A stretch of DNA of 48,113 nucleotides from Pseudomonadota bacterium (GTDB lineage: Bacteria > Pseudomonadota > Gammaproteobacteria > Burkholderiales > Burkholderiaceae_C). The stretch is taken from assembly GCA_021799355.1 (NCBI GenBank), contig JAJZAQ010000019.1, forward strand, positions 1 to 48,113, given 5' to 3'. Shown here piece after piece: positions 38,015 through 45,509 of the stretch. Every line of letters starts with the position of its first letter. The first letter of the stretch is position 1. Both the position numbers and the translations under genes were made by a program. The notes beneath the pieces are model-generated. The model had not been told where the DNA came from. It did not search any database and saw nothing but the letters and a program-made list of their open reading frames with translations.

Positions 38015-39997
38015 TCAACGTTGCAGCACGTAGTCGCCGGGAGCGGGAGCCAGTGGCGGGTAGGCCACGCTGCCGCAGGGGGGAGGGGGCAGCTGTTCGC
38101 CGCTGCCCTTGGCCAGCAGCCACTGGTGCCAGCGCGGCCACCACGAGCCGTCTTCCGCCTGCGCCAGTTGCACCCAGTGGTCGGGGTCGACGTAGGGCCG
38201 CCCGCCGGGATGCGTGGCCCAGCGGTAGTGGCGGCGCGGATGGCCGGGCTCGCTGACGATGCCGGCGTTGTGCCCGCCGCTGGTGAGCACGAAGGTCACT
38301 TCCGATTCGGCCAGCAGGTGGATTTTGAACACCGATTTCCACGGCGCGACGTGGTCGCTCTCGGTGCCGACGACGAACCACGGCACGGCGACGTTCTCCA
38401 CCGCCACCGGCCGTCCGTCCACCTTGTAATGCCCTTCGGCCAGGGCGTTGCGCAGGTAGAGGTTGCGCAGGTACTCGCTGTGCATGCGGTAGGGCATGCG
38501 CGTGGCGTCGGCGTTCCACGCCATCAGGTCGTTCATCGGCAGGCGCTCGCCCATGAGGTAGTCGCGCATCATGCGCGACCAGATCAGGTCGGAGGAGCGC
38601 AGCATCTGGAAGGTGCCGGCCATTTGCGTGGTGTCCAGATAGCCCTGCGACCACATCAGGTCTTCGAGAAAGCTGATCTGGCTTTCGTCGGTGAACAGCG
38701 TGAGCTCGCCGGCCTCGGTGAAGTCGGTCTGCGCGGCAAACAGGCTGACGCTGGCCAGCCGCTCGTCACCGCGCCCAGCCAGCGCGGCGGCGGCAATCGC
38801 CAGCAGCGTGCCGCCCAGGCAGTATCCCACGGCGTGGATCTTGCGCTGCGGCACGATCGAGCCGACGGCGTCGAGCGCGGCCAGCGGCCCCAGACGCAAA
38901 TAGTCGTCCATGCCCAGGTCGCGGTCGTCGGCCGTGGGGTTTTTCCACGACACCATGAACACCGTGTGGCCCTGATCGACCAGGAATTTCACCAGCGAGT
39001 TGTGCGGTGACAGGTCGAGGATGTAGTACTTCATGATCCACGCCGGGATGATGAGCACCGGCTCGGCGTGCACCGTGGGCGTGGCCGGGCTGTACTGGAT
39101 CAGCTCCATCAGACGGTTGCGCAGCACTACCTTGCCGGGAGTCACCGCCACCTCGTGGCCGGGGCGGAACTGCTCGCTGCCCGCAGGCGGCCGTCTGTCG
39201 AGCAGGCGCTGCAGATCGTCCTGCCAGTTGCGCAGGCCCTGCAGCAGATTCATCCCGCCGGTGGCGGCGGTGCGTTCGAGCACTTCCGGGTTGGTCCAGA
39301 AAAAATTGCCCGGCGACAGCATGTCCATCCACTGCCGTGCCATGAAGGCGACGACCTGCTCGTGGTGCGGCGAAACCCCGCGCACGCCGTGCGTCGCGGC
39401 ATCCACCCATTGCTCGCGCAGCAAAAACCGCTGCGCCATCAGGCTGAACGGCAGTTGCTGCCACTGCGGTGCGGCAAAGCGCCGGTCGCTGGCCGGCGGG
39501 GTGACGCAGGCGTGCAGCGGCGTCCTGCTGCCGCGCAGCGCGTGTGCGCCGGCTTCGGCGGCGTAGCGCAGCCATTGTCCCTGCAGATCCAGCGCCAGCG
39601 CCGCCAGGCTGGCCTGCTTGCCCGGGGAGGATGCCAGATGCATCGCCCAGTCGGCAAACGCCAGGCCGAGGGAGGCTGGCGACAGCCCGAGCGTGGCTTT
39701 GGCCGCCAGCGCGTGCACTGCGCGGTCGATCAGCTCGCGCAGGCCCTGGTCACGGTCGGGCGGGCGCTGCGCGGTGGCGGCTGACGGCGCTGCCGGCTGT
39801 GGCGCTGCCGGCTGCGGTGCGGCAGGTTGCGGTGCGGCAGGTTGCGGTGCGGCAGGTTGCGGTGCGGCAGGTTGCGGGGGCGCGGCCGCGTGGTCTGGCG
39901 CCGCCGCAGCGGCGAGCCTGAGCGCCGGGCGCGGCGCCGTCTTGGCGGCCAAAGCCGTGCCGGATGAGGCGCGGCGGCGGGACTGACGCTCGGTCAT
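38015..39997 (-). CDS. phaC: Class I polyhydroxyalkanoate synthase
   Basis: PhaC polymerises (R)-3-hydroxyacyl-CoA, mainly 3-hydroxybutyryl-CoA, into storage polyester at granule surfaces. The 660-residue protein has a basic N-terminus, a Pro-Gln-Pro-Ala-Ala repeat tract (about 40-75) encoded by tandem 15-base units, the PhaC N-terminal domain (about 130-300), and the catalytic fold with nucleophile Cys393 in GYCLGGT. The acid is in VGTESDHVAPW and the His in TSGGHNAGIV. The length suits class I enzymes that act without PhaE or PhaR. GGAG lies 7 bases before the ATG. First gene of a six-gene minus-strand unit downstream of an FNR-like box. Confidence 0.96.
   Translation of the reverse strand: MTERQSRRRASSGTALAAKTAPRPALRLAAAAAPDHAAAPPQPAAPQPAAPQPAAPQPAAPQPAAPQPAAPSAATAQRPPDRDQGLRELIDRAVHALAAKATLGLSPASLGLAFADWAMHLASSPGKQASLAALALDLQGQWLRYAAEAGAHALRGSRTPLHACVTPPASDRRFAAPQWQQLPFSLMAQRFLLREQWVDAATHGVRGVSPHHEQVVAFMARQWMDMLSPGNFFWTNPEVLERTAATGGMNLLQGLRNWQDDLQRLLDRRPPAGSEQFRPGHEVAVTPGKVVLRNRLMELIQYSPATPTVHAEPVLIIPAWIMKYYILDLSPHNSLVKFLVDQGHTVFMVSWKNPTADDRDLGMDDYLRLGPLAALDAVGSIVPQRKIHAVGYCLGGTLLAIAAAALAGRGDERLASVSLFAAQTDFTEAGELTLFTDESQISFLEDLMWSQGYLDTTQMAGTFQMLRSSDLIWSRMMRDYLMGERLPMNDLMAWNADATRMPYRMHSEYLRNLYLRNALAEGHYKVDGRPVAVENVAVPWFVVGTESDHVAPWKSVFKIHLLAESEVTFVLTSGGHNAGIVSEPGHPRRHYRWATHPGGRPYVDPDHWVQLAQAEDGSWWPRWHQWLLAKGSGEQLPPPPCGSVAYPPLAPAPGDYVLQR
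39810..39880 (-). repeat. 15-base tandem repeat coding PQPAA units in phaC
   Basis: About four and a half copies of a 15-base unit (forward GGTTGCGGTGCGGCA), with exact copies at 39825-39839, 39840-39854 and 39855-39869 and diverged flanking copies. Because the unit is a multiple of three it keeps the phaC frame, and copy-number change would only lengthen or shorten the Pro/Gln/Ala tract. Confidence 0.9.
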
Positions 39998-40023
39998 GGG
40001 AGCACTCCAGCAAAGTTCGGATC

Positions 40024-40029
40024 ATTGGA
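40024..40029 (-). promoter_or_regulatory. Candidate phaC -10 element
   Basis: On the minus strand TCCAAT matches 4 of 6 bases of TATAAT. It sits where a -10 should be if transcription starts near 40017, which places the FNR-like box centre at about -41.5 and gives a leader of about 20 bases. Confidence 0.4.
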
Positions 40030-40051
40030 ATGTGGCACTGCAGCATCCTCC

Positions 40052-40065
40052 TTGATGTGTGTCAA
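40052..40065 (-). promoter_or_regulatory. FNR/ANR-type binding site upstream of phaC
   Basis: TTGAT-GTGT-GTCAA matches the FNR consensus TTGAT-N4-ATCAA at 9 of 10 defined bases, inside a longer near-palindrome CTTGATGTGTGTCAAG. It lies 55 bases before the phaC ATG. No -10 sits at the matching distance toward ugd, so activation of phaC is more likely. Binding by a CRP/FNR-family regulator is inferred from sequence alone. Confidence 0.6.
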
Positions 40066-40183
40066 GCCCGGCAGGTCACCGCATATTGCCCGCGATGCAG
40101 TGTGCAACACGGCGACCCGCGCGGAGGACTGCGGCTGCTGGGGCAAAATAGCACCCCTGGATGAAACTACGAGAAAGTCGGTC

Positions 40184-41509
40184 ATGCGCGTCACGGTCAT
40201 TGGTGCGGGGTACGTCGGTCTGGTCACGGCCGCTTGTTTTGCCGACGTCGGCAACCGGGTGACGTGCATCGAGCGCGATCCGGTGCGGCTGGCGGCGCTG
40301 CGCGAACGCGCCGAAGTGCCGTTTTACGAGCCGGGCCTGAGCGATCTGGTGCGGCGCAACATCGAGCAGGGGCGGCTGCGTCTGGCGCCCAGTATCTCCG
40401 AGGGGCTGCCGGGGTCGCAGGTGTGTTTCATCGCCGTGGGCACACCGTCGCTGCCCGACGGTCAGGCAGACTTGTCGCAGGTCGAAGGCGCGGCGGTGGA
40501 AATCGGCCAGGCGATGGACGGCCCGCTGGTGGTGGTGCAGAAATCCACCGCGCCGGTGGGCACGATCGCCAGGGTGCGCGCGCTGGTGCAGGCCGAGCTC
40601 GACCGCCGCGGCGTGAATCACCGCCTGGGGCTGGTGAGCAACCCCGAGTTCCTCAAGGAGGGCACGGCGATCGAGGACTTCACCCGCGGCGACCGCATCG
40701 TGCTCGGCAGCGACGACCCGCAGGCCATCGCCACCATGCGCGAGCTGTACCGGCCGTTCAACCGCAACCACGAAAAAATCATGGTGATGGACGCCGCCAG
40801 CGCCGAGCTGACCAAATACGCCGCCAACGCCATGCTGGCCACGCGCATTTCGTTCATGAACGAGCTGGCGCGCATCGCCGAGGCGGTGGGCGCGGACATC
40901 GAACAGATCCGCAAGGGCATCGGCGTCGATCACCGCATCGGCAGCCACTTTCTCTACGCCGGCGCCGGCTACGGCGGCTCGTGCTTTCCCAAGGACGTTA
41001 AGGCGCTGGCGCACACCGCGCGCGAACTCGGCGTGCCCGCCGAGCTGGTGCAGGCGGTCGATGCCGTCAACCAGCGGCAGAAACAGCGGCTGTTCGAAAA
41101 AATCGCCAGCCACTACGCAGGCGCCCTGCAGGGCAAGACCATCGCCGTCTGGGGGCTGGCGTTCAAACCCAACACCGACGACATGCGCGATGCGCCCAGT
41201 CTGGATCTGATCACGGCCCTGCTGCATGCCGGCGCGCGGGTGCAGGCCTGGGACCCGGTGGCCGTGGACACCGCCCGCCGCCTGCTGCCGGCGCAACCTG
41301 CTCTGGTGTTCGCCCGCGACGCCGGCGCCGCGGTGCAGGGCGCCGACGCCCTGGCGGTGATCACCGAGTGGCACGCCTTCCGCTCCCCCGATTTCGACCA
41401 GCTCGCCGCCACCCTGCGCGACCGCGTGGTGTTCGACGGCCGCAACATCTGGGAACCCGACGTGGTGCGCGCTGCGGGCATGCAGTATTACGGCATCGGC
41501 CGCGGCTGA
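40184..41509 (+). CDS. ugd: UDP-glucose 6-dehydrogenase
   Basis: Ugd oxidises UDP-glucose twice with NAD+ to UDP-glucuronate, a precursor for capsule, exopolysaccharide or lipid A sugars. The 441-residue protein starts MRVTVIGAGYVGLVTAACFADVG (Rossmann fold), has the central helix region with SNPEFLKEGTAIEDF, the catalytic Cys267 in GYGGSCFPKDVKAL, and the C-terminal UDP-binding domain with WGLAFKPNTDDMRDAPS. GDP-mannose or other UDP-hexose dehydrogenase activity is less likely. GAGAAAG precedes the ATG. No polysaccharide genes are adjacent, and phaC diverges upstream across 186 bases. Confidence 0.92.
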   Translation: MRVTVIGAGYVGLVTAACFADVGNRVTCIERDPVRLAALRERAEVPFYEPGLSDLVRRNIEQGRLRLAPSISEGLPGSQVCFIAVGTPSLPDGQADLSQVEGAAVEIGQAMDGPLVVVQKSTAPVGTIARVRALVQAELDRRGVNHRLGLVSNPEFLKEGTAIEDFTRGDRIVLGSDDPQAIATMRELYRPFNRNHEKIMVMDAASAELTKYAANAMLATRISFMNELARIAEAVGADIEQIRKGIGVDHRIGSHFLYAGAGYGGSCFPKDVKALAHTARELGVPAELVQAVDAVNQRQKQRLFEKIASHYAGALQGKTIAVWGLAFKPNTDDMRDAPSLDLITALLHAGARVQAWDPVAVDTARRLLPAQPALVFARDAGAAVQGADALAVITEWHAFRSPDFDQLAATLRDRVVFDGRNIWEPDVVRAAGMQYYGIGRG

Positions 41510-41543
41510 AGCGCACAGCGTTTGCCTGCGCAGGGCAGCGCGT

Positions 41544-41927
41544 TCACGGCGCCGGCACGATCTGCTTGCCGTAGGGGAAAAACGCCAGCGCGGCGAGCTT
41601 GACGTGCTGCAGCGCGAACGGAATGCCGATGATGGTCAGCGCGCACAGCACGGCCGAGGCCAGGTGGCCCAGCGCCAGCCACCAGCCGAACAGCAGGGCC
41701 CAGATCAGGTTGCCCAGCGCGCTCAGCCCGCTGCCCAGGGCGCCCGACGGCTTGTCCACCACCATGCGGCCGAACGGCCAGAAACTGAACGCACCGAGGC
41801 GAAACGCCGCGATCGCCCACGGAATGCCGACGACGGTCAGGGCGCACAGCAGCGCGGTGAGCCACCACGCCAGTCCCATGACCAGGCCGCCGAGGAGGAA
41901 CCAGAGGATGTTGCCGATGAGTCGCAT
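41544..41927 (-). CDS. yccF: YccF-family inner membrane protein
   Basis: A 127-residue membrane protein with two copies of the YccF domain. The first is about 1-60 (MRLIGNILWFLLGGLVMGLAWWLTALLCALTVVGIPWAIAAFRL) and the second about 70-120 (ALGNLIWALLFGWWLALGHLASAVLCALTIIGIPFALQHVKL). Each ends in the GIP motif. Four hydrophobic segments are predicted. The molecular function is unknown. Start ATG 41927 has GGAG 5 bases upstream. It converges on ugd and diverges from the flagellar genes. Confidence 0.9.
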   Translation of the reverse strand: MRLIGNILWFLLGGLVMGLAWWLTALLCALTVVGIPWAIAAFRLGAFSFWPFGRMVVDKPSGALGSGLSALGNLIWALLFGWWLALGHLASAVLCALTIIGIPFALQHVKLAALAFFPYGKQIVPAP

Positions 41928-41947
41928 GCACGCTCCGCGTCGCTGAA

Positions 41948-41967
41948 CTGCCGCTATTTTGCGGCAG
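41948..41967. repeat. Hairpin/operator-like inverted repeat upstream of yccF
   Basis: CTGCCGC (41948-41954) and GCGGCAG (41961-41967) with a TATTTT loop, 20 bases before the yccF ATG. It could be a leader hairpin or a binding site; there is no T-tract after it. Confidence 0.4.
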
Positions 41968-41975
41968 CGCGTGGC

Positions 41976-41991
41976 TGGCCCGCGGTTTGCA
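41976..41991 (+). promoter_or_regulatory. Candidate sigma-54 (-24/-12) promoter for flagellar genes
   Basis: TGGCCC-GCGGT-TTGCA has the invariant GG (41977-41978) and GC (41989-41990) separated by exactly 10 bases and matches TGGCAC-N5-TTGCW at all but one defined position. It would start transcription near 42002, leaving a leader of about 110 bases before fliO. A chance match in GC-rich DNA is possible. Confidence 0.45.
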
Positions 41992-42112
41992 ACGACAGGG
42001 GCAGGAACCCCGCCCGGCGGCGCACAGCGGCGAGCCACGCGACTGTGGTCCCGCGGAGTGCGTCAAACCTTCGGCGGCGGGGAGAAAAAAACGTCAGGAA
42101 ACCGTCGCCATC

Positions 42113-42496
42113 ATGTCGTCCTCTGCCTTGCCCGATCCGCTGAGCTTGAGCGAACTGCTGCGCGTGGCCGGCGGCCTGATCGCCGTCGTCGCGCTGTTCC
42201 TTGCCGCGATCTGGCTGCTCAAGCGGCTGCAGCCGGGGCAGCGCGCTGCTGCCGGCCCGATCCGCGTGCTGTCCACGCTGCACCTGTCGCCGCGTGACAG
42301 GCTGCTGCTGGTGCAGGTGGGGACGCAACAACTGCTGCTCGGGTCGAGCGCGCAGGGTTTGCATTGCCTGCACGTACTGCCCGAGCCGGTGACCGCGCCG
42401 CCTGCGGCGGGCACGGGCGGCGGTTTGATGCTGCCGGCAGGCTTTGCCCAGTGGTTGCAGCGCGCCGTCGAACAACGCAACAGGAGCACGCCGTGA
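42113..42496 (+). CDS. fliO: Flagellar biosynthesis protein FliO
   Basis: FliO is a small membrane protein that helps assemble the FliP ring of the flagellar export gate. The 127-residue product has one membrane helix (about 18-40, AGGLIAVVALFLAAIWLLKRL), then a cytoplasmic beta-rich domain with RVLSTLHLSPRDRLLLVQVGTQQLLLG, which is typical of FliO. The C-terminus is a short helix. Start ATG 42113 is chosen because MSSSALPDPLSLSELLRV matches the family and the longer frame has no support. The stop overlaps the fliP GTG by 4 bases. Confidence 0.9.
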   Translation: MSSSALPDPLSLSELLRVAGGLIAVVALFLAAIWLLKRLQPGQRAAAGPIRVLSTLHLSPRDRLLLVQVGTQQLLLGSSAQGLHCLHVLPEPVTAPPAAGTGGGLMLPAGFAQWLQRAVEQRNRSTP

Positions 42497-43272
42497 GCGC
42501 CGCAACTTCCGCTATGCGTGGTCGGCGCCCGTGGCCGCTGCTGCCGGCGGCGCTGGCCGCGGTGCTGTGGCTGGTGCCGCTGCATGCCGGGGCGCAGGCG
42601 TTGCCGGCGTTCACCGCCACCCCGGCGGCGGGCGGAGGCACGCAGTACGCGCTGAGCGTGCAGACGCTGCTGTTCATGACCGCGCTGGTCTTCCTGCCGG
42701 CGATGCTGCTGATGATGACGGCGTTCACCCGCATCGTCATCGTGCTGTCGCTGCTCAAGCAGGCGCTGGGCACGACCACCGTGCCGCCCAGCCAGGTCAT
42801 CGTCGGCCTGTCGCTGTTCCTTACCTTTTTCGTCATGAGCCCGGTGCTCAACCAGGTCAACGACGTGGCGGTCAAGCCGCTGATGGACAACCAGATCTCC
42901 ATGCAGCAGGCTTTGCAGGCCGGCAGCGCGCCGCTGCGCACCTTCATGCTGGCGCAGACGCGGCAGGACGATCTGGCGCTGTTCGTCAGGTTCTCCGGCC
43001 ACAAGGCGCTGGACAAACCCGCGGACACGCCGATGACGCTGCTGATCCCGGCGTTCGTCACCTCCGAGCTGAAAACCGCGTTCCAGATCGGTTTCGTCAT
43101 TTTCATTCCGTTTCTCATCATCGACATGGTCGTCGCCGCGGTGCTGATGTCCATGGGGATGATGATGCTGTCGCCGGTGACCGTGTCGTTTCCGCTCAAG
43201 CTGATGCTGTTCGTCCTCGTCGGCGGCTGGGATCTGGTCATCGGCTCGCTGGTGCAGAGCTTCATTCACTGA
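42493..43272 (+). CDS. fliP: Flagellar export gate protein FliP
   Basis: FliP forms the core of the type III export channel. The 259-residue protein has a cleavable signal peptide (about 1-36, ending AGAQA), then ALSVQTLLFMTALVFLPAMLLMMTAFTRIVIVLSLLKQALG, the FliP signature. Further helices include IGLVIFIPFLIIDMVV-like sequence and the C-terminal MSMGMMMLSPVTVSFPLKLMLFVLVGGW. I use GTG 42493, preceded by CAGGAG and overlapping fliO; an ATG seven codons later is possible. Confidence 0.96.
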   Translation: MSAATSAMRGRRPWPLLPAALAAVLWLVPLHAGAQALPAFTATPAAGGGTQYALSVQTLLFMTALVFLPAMLLMMTAFTRIVIVLSLLKQALGTTTVPPSQVIVGLSLFLTFFVMSPVLNQVNDVAVKPLMDNQISMQQALQAGSAPLRTFMLAQTRQDDLALFVRFSGHKALDKPADTPMTLLIPAFVTSELKTAFQIGFVIFIPFLIIDMVVAAVLMSMGMMMLSPVTVSFPLKLMLFVLVGGWDLVIGSLVQSFIH

Positions 43273-43285
43273 TCGCGAGGCTGCC

Positions 43286-43561
43286 ATGACCGCAGAAACC
43301 ATCACCACCCTGGCGCAGCAGGCGCTGTGGGTGACTTTTCTCGTCGCCCTGCCGCTGCTGGGCGTGGCGCTGGTCGTCGGCCTGCTCGTCAGCCTGATCC
43401 AGGCCGCCACCCAGCTCAACGAAATGACGCTGAGCTTCGTGCCCAAGGTCATCGCCATCGGTCTGGCCGGGGTGTTCGCCGGGCCGTGGATGCTGCACGT
43501 GATGATGGACTTCACCATCCGCCTGTTCCAGAGCATCCCGCAACTGGTCAACGGCGGCTGA
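43286..43561 (+). CDS. fliQ: Flagellar export gate protein FliQ
   Basis: FliQ is the small subunit of the FliPQR export gate. The 91-residue protein has two membrane helices (about 16-38 and 52-73) and the family core LPLLGVALVVGLLVSLIQAATQLNEMTLSFVPKV, including the conserved Q-x-x-T-Q-x-x-E-x-T-L pattern. The ATG is 13 bases after fliP with a GCGAGG site. fliR follows after 18 bases. Confidence 0.96.
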   Translation: MTAETITTLAQQALWVTFLVALPLLGVALVVGLLVSLIQAATQLNEMTLSFVPKVIAIGLAGVFAGPWMLHVMMDFTIRLFQSIPQLVNGG

Positions 43562-43579
43562 GATACCGGGGTTTGCCTC

Positions 43580-44371
43580 ATGCTGCACTTCACCAGCACC
43601 CAGGTCGAGGCGTGGATCGGCGCGTTTTTCTGGCCGTTCGTGCGCATTCTGGCCATGCTCAGCACGGCGCCGGTGTTCGGCATGGGCAGCCTGCCGGTGC
43701 TGCTGCGCGTCGGGCTGGCGGTGCTGGTGGCCGTGGCCATCGCGCCGATGCTGCCGGCCATGCCGCCGGTGCAGTTCGGCACGGCAGCGGCGTGGATGCT
43801 GCTGTTGCAGCAACTGCTCGTCGGCGGCGCCATCGGGCTGTCGATGACGCTGATCCTCAGCGCGGTGCAGCTCGCCGGCGGCGCCATCGGGCTGCAGATG
43901 GGCATGGGGTTTGCCACGCTGTTCGACCCGGTGCAGGGCGTGCAGGTCACCAGCCTGGCGAGCTTTCTCAACATCCTGACGCTGCTGCTGTTCCTCTCGG
44001 TCAACGGTCATCTCGTGCTGCTGGCGGTCATCGCCCGCAGCTTCAGCCTGCTGCCGGTGGCGCCCAACCCCGGTGTGGCGGCGCAGACCTGGCAGATGCT
44101 GGCGCAGGCCGGCGGGGCGATTTTCAGCCTGGGGCTGGCGCTGGCCGCGCCGGTGCTGGGGGTGCTGCTCATTGCCAACCTCGGGCTGGGCGTGCTCAGC
44201 AAGCTGGCGCCGCAGCTCAACCTGTTCGCCGTGGGTTTTCCGCTGTTTTTCCTCCTCGGGTTTCTGGGGTTGTATCTGATGATGCCGGTGATGCACACCG
44301 TGGTGCAGCATCTGGTCGAGACGGGGCTGGAGCTGTCGGCGCAGGTGCTGCAGCAGCCCGCGGTGCGCTAG
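43580..44371 (+). CDS. fliR: Flagellar export gate protein FliR
   Basis: FliR is the third subunit of the export gate core and contacts FlhB. The 263-residue protein has six predicted membrane helices. Features include WPFVRILAMLSTAPVFGMGSLPVLLRVGLAVLVA near the start, the conserved ALQLAGGAIGLQMGMGFATLFDPVQGVQV-like region (AVQLAGGAIGLQMG), and FFLLGFLGLYLMMP near the end. Length is normal. flhB begins 10 bases later. Confidence 0.95.
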   Translation: MLHFTSTQVEAWIGAFFWPFVRILAMLSTAPVFGMGSLPVLLRVGLAVLVAVAIAPMLPAMPPVQFGTAAAWMLLLQQLLVGGAIGLSMTLILSAVQLAGGAIGLQMGMGFATLFDPVQGVQVTSLASFLNILTLLLFLSVNGHLVLLAVIARSFSLLPVAPNPGVAAQTWQMLAQAGGAIFSLGLALAAPVLGVLLIANLGLGVLSKLAPQLNLFAVGFPLFFLLGFLGLYLMMPVMHTVVQHLVETGLELSAQVLQQPAVR

Positions 44372-44381
44372 GAGCAGGGGC

Positions 44382-45503
44382 ATGGCCGACGACAGCGCAC
44401 AAGACAAGGACCTGCCAGCCTCGCAGCGACGCCGCCAGCAGGCGCGGGAAAAAGGGCAGGTGGCGCGCTCGCGCGACCTCACGTCCAGCCTGCTGCTGCT
44501 GGGCGTGGCCGCGCTGGCCAGCGGGCTGGGTGGCTGGTTCTACGCCAGCGCGCAGTCGCTGCTGCACGCCGGGCTGACGGTGCCGGCGCAGGCGGCGCAC
44601 GATCCGCAGGCGATGCTGCACGCCGCAGCCCATTTACTGCGCAGCGGTGCACTGCTGCTGGCGCCGGTGCTGGCGCTGACCTTCGTCCTCGCTGCCGCCG
44701 GCGGCGTGGCGATGGGCGGCTGGGTGTTCAGCACCACGGCGCTGGCGCCGGATTTCAGCCGCCTCGACCCGGTCAAGGGCCTGCAGCGCATGCTCTCGCT
44801 CACCGGGCTGGGCGAGTTGGTCAAGGCTGTGCTCAAGGCGCTGGTGGTCGGCGCCGTGGTCGTGCTGGTGCTGTGGCAGCAACGCGGCAGCCTGCTCGGG
44901 CTGCTGCAGGTCGAGCCCGCCCTGGCGCAGACCCAGCTCGGCCTGCTCGCGGCCAGGGCGTTTTTGTGGATGGCCGCGGGCACGCTGCTGGTTGCCGCGA
45001 TCGACGTGCCGTGGCAGTTGTTCCAGATGAACCGGCAGCTCCGGATGAGCCGCCAGGAACTGCAGGACGAGCTGCGTGAAAGCGAAGGCAACCCGCAGAT
45101 CAAGCAAAAGCTGCGTGCGCTGCAGCGCGAACGCGCGCGCAAGCGCATGATGGCCGCAGTACCCAAGGCCGACGTGGTCGTCACCAACCCGACGCACTAC
45201 GCCGTGGCGCTGGCCTACGAGGAGGGCAAAAACCGCGCCCCCGTCGTGCTGGCGATGGGCGCGGACCGCGTTGCCGCGCGCATCCGCGACATTGCCGCCG
45301 AGCACGGCGTGGCGGTGGTCGAGGCTGCGCCGCTGGCGCGCGCGCTCTACCACCACGCCGAGCTGGAGCAGGAAATTCCGGTGCAGCTGTACAACGCCGT
45401 GGCGCTGCTGCTGGCGTATGTGTTCCAGTTGCGCGTCTCGCCGCAGGCGGCGCAGGCGCCGCACGACTGGGCGATTCCGGCCGATTTCGTCGTCGACGAG
45501 TAA
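44382..45503 (+). CDS. flhB: Flagellar export specificity switch FlhB
   Basis: FlhB controls the switch from rod/hook to filament export by self-cleavage. The 373-residue protein starts with a charged segment (SAQDKDLPASQRRRQQAREKGQVARSRD), has four membrane helices, then the cytoplasmic domain with the autocleavage motif NPTH at 269-272 in VVTNPTHYAVAL. VPVQLYNAVALLLAYVFQL-like sequence ends the conserved domain. The cleavage motif is intact. flhA starts 6 bases after the stop. Confidence 0.96.
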   Translation: MADDSAQDKDLPASQRRRQQAREKGQVARSRDLTSSLLLLGVAALASGLGGWFYASAQSLLHAGLTVPAQAAHDPQAMLHAAAHLLRSGALLLAPVLALTFVLAAAGGVAMGGWVFSTTALAPDFSRLDPVKGLQRMLSLTGLGELVKAVLKALVVGAVVVLVLWQQRGSLLGLLQVEPALAQTQLGLLAARAFLWMAAGTLLVAAIDVPWQLFQMNRQLRMSRQELQDELRESEGNPQIKQKLRALQRERARKRMMAAVPKADVVVTNPTHYAVALAYEEGKNRAPVVLAMGADRVAARIRDIAAEHGVAVVEAAPLARALYHHAELEQEIPVQLYNAVALLLAYVFQLRVSPQAAQAPHDWAIPADFVVDE

Positions 45504-45509
45504 ACCACG

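Noticed and set aside
39810-39880. CRISPR-like or mobile repeat
   Set aside because: Units are directly adjacent without spacers, multiples of three, and lie in frame inside phaC.
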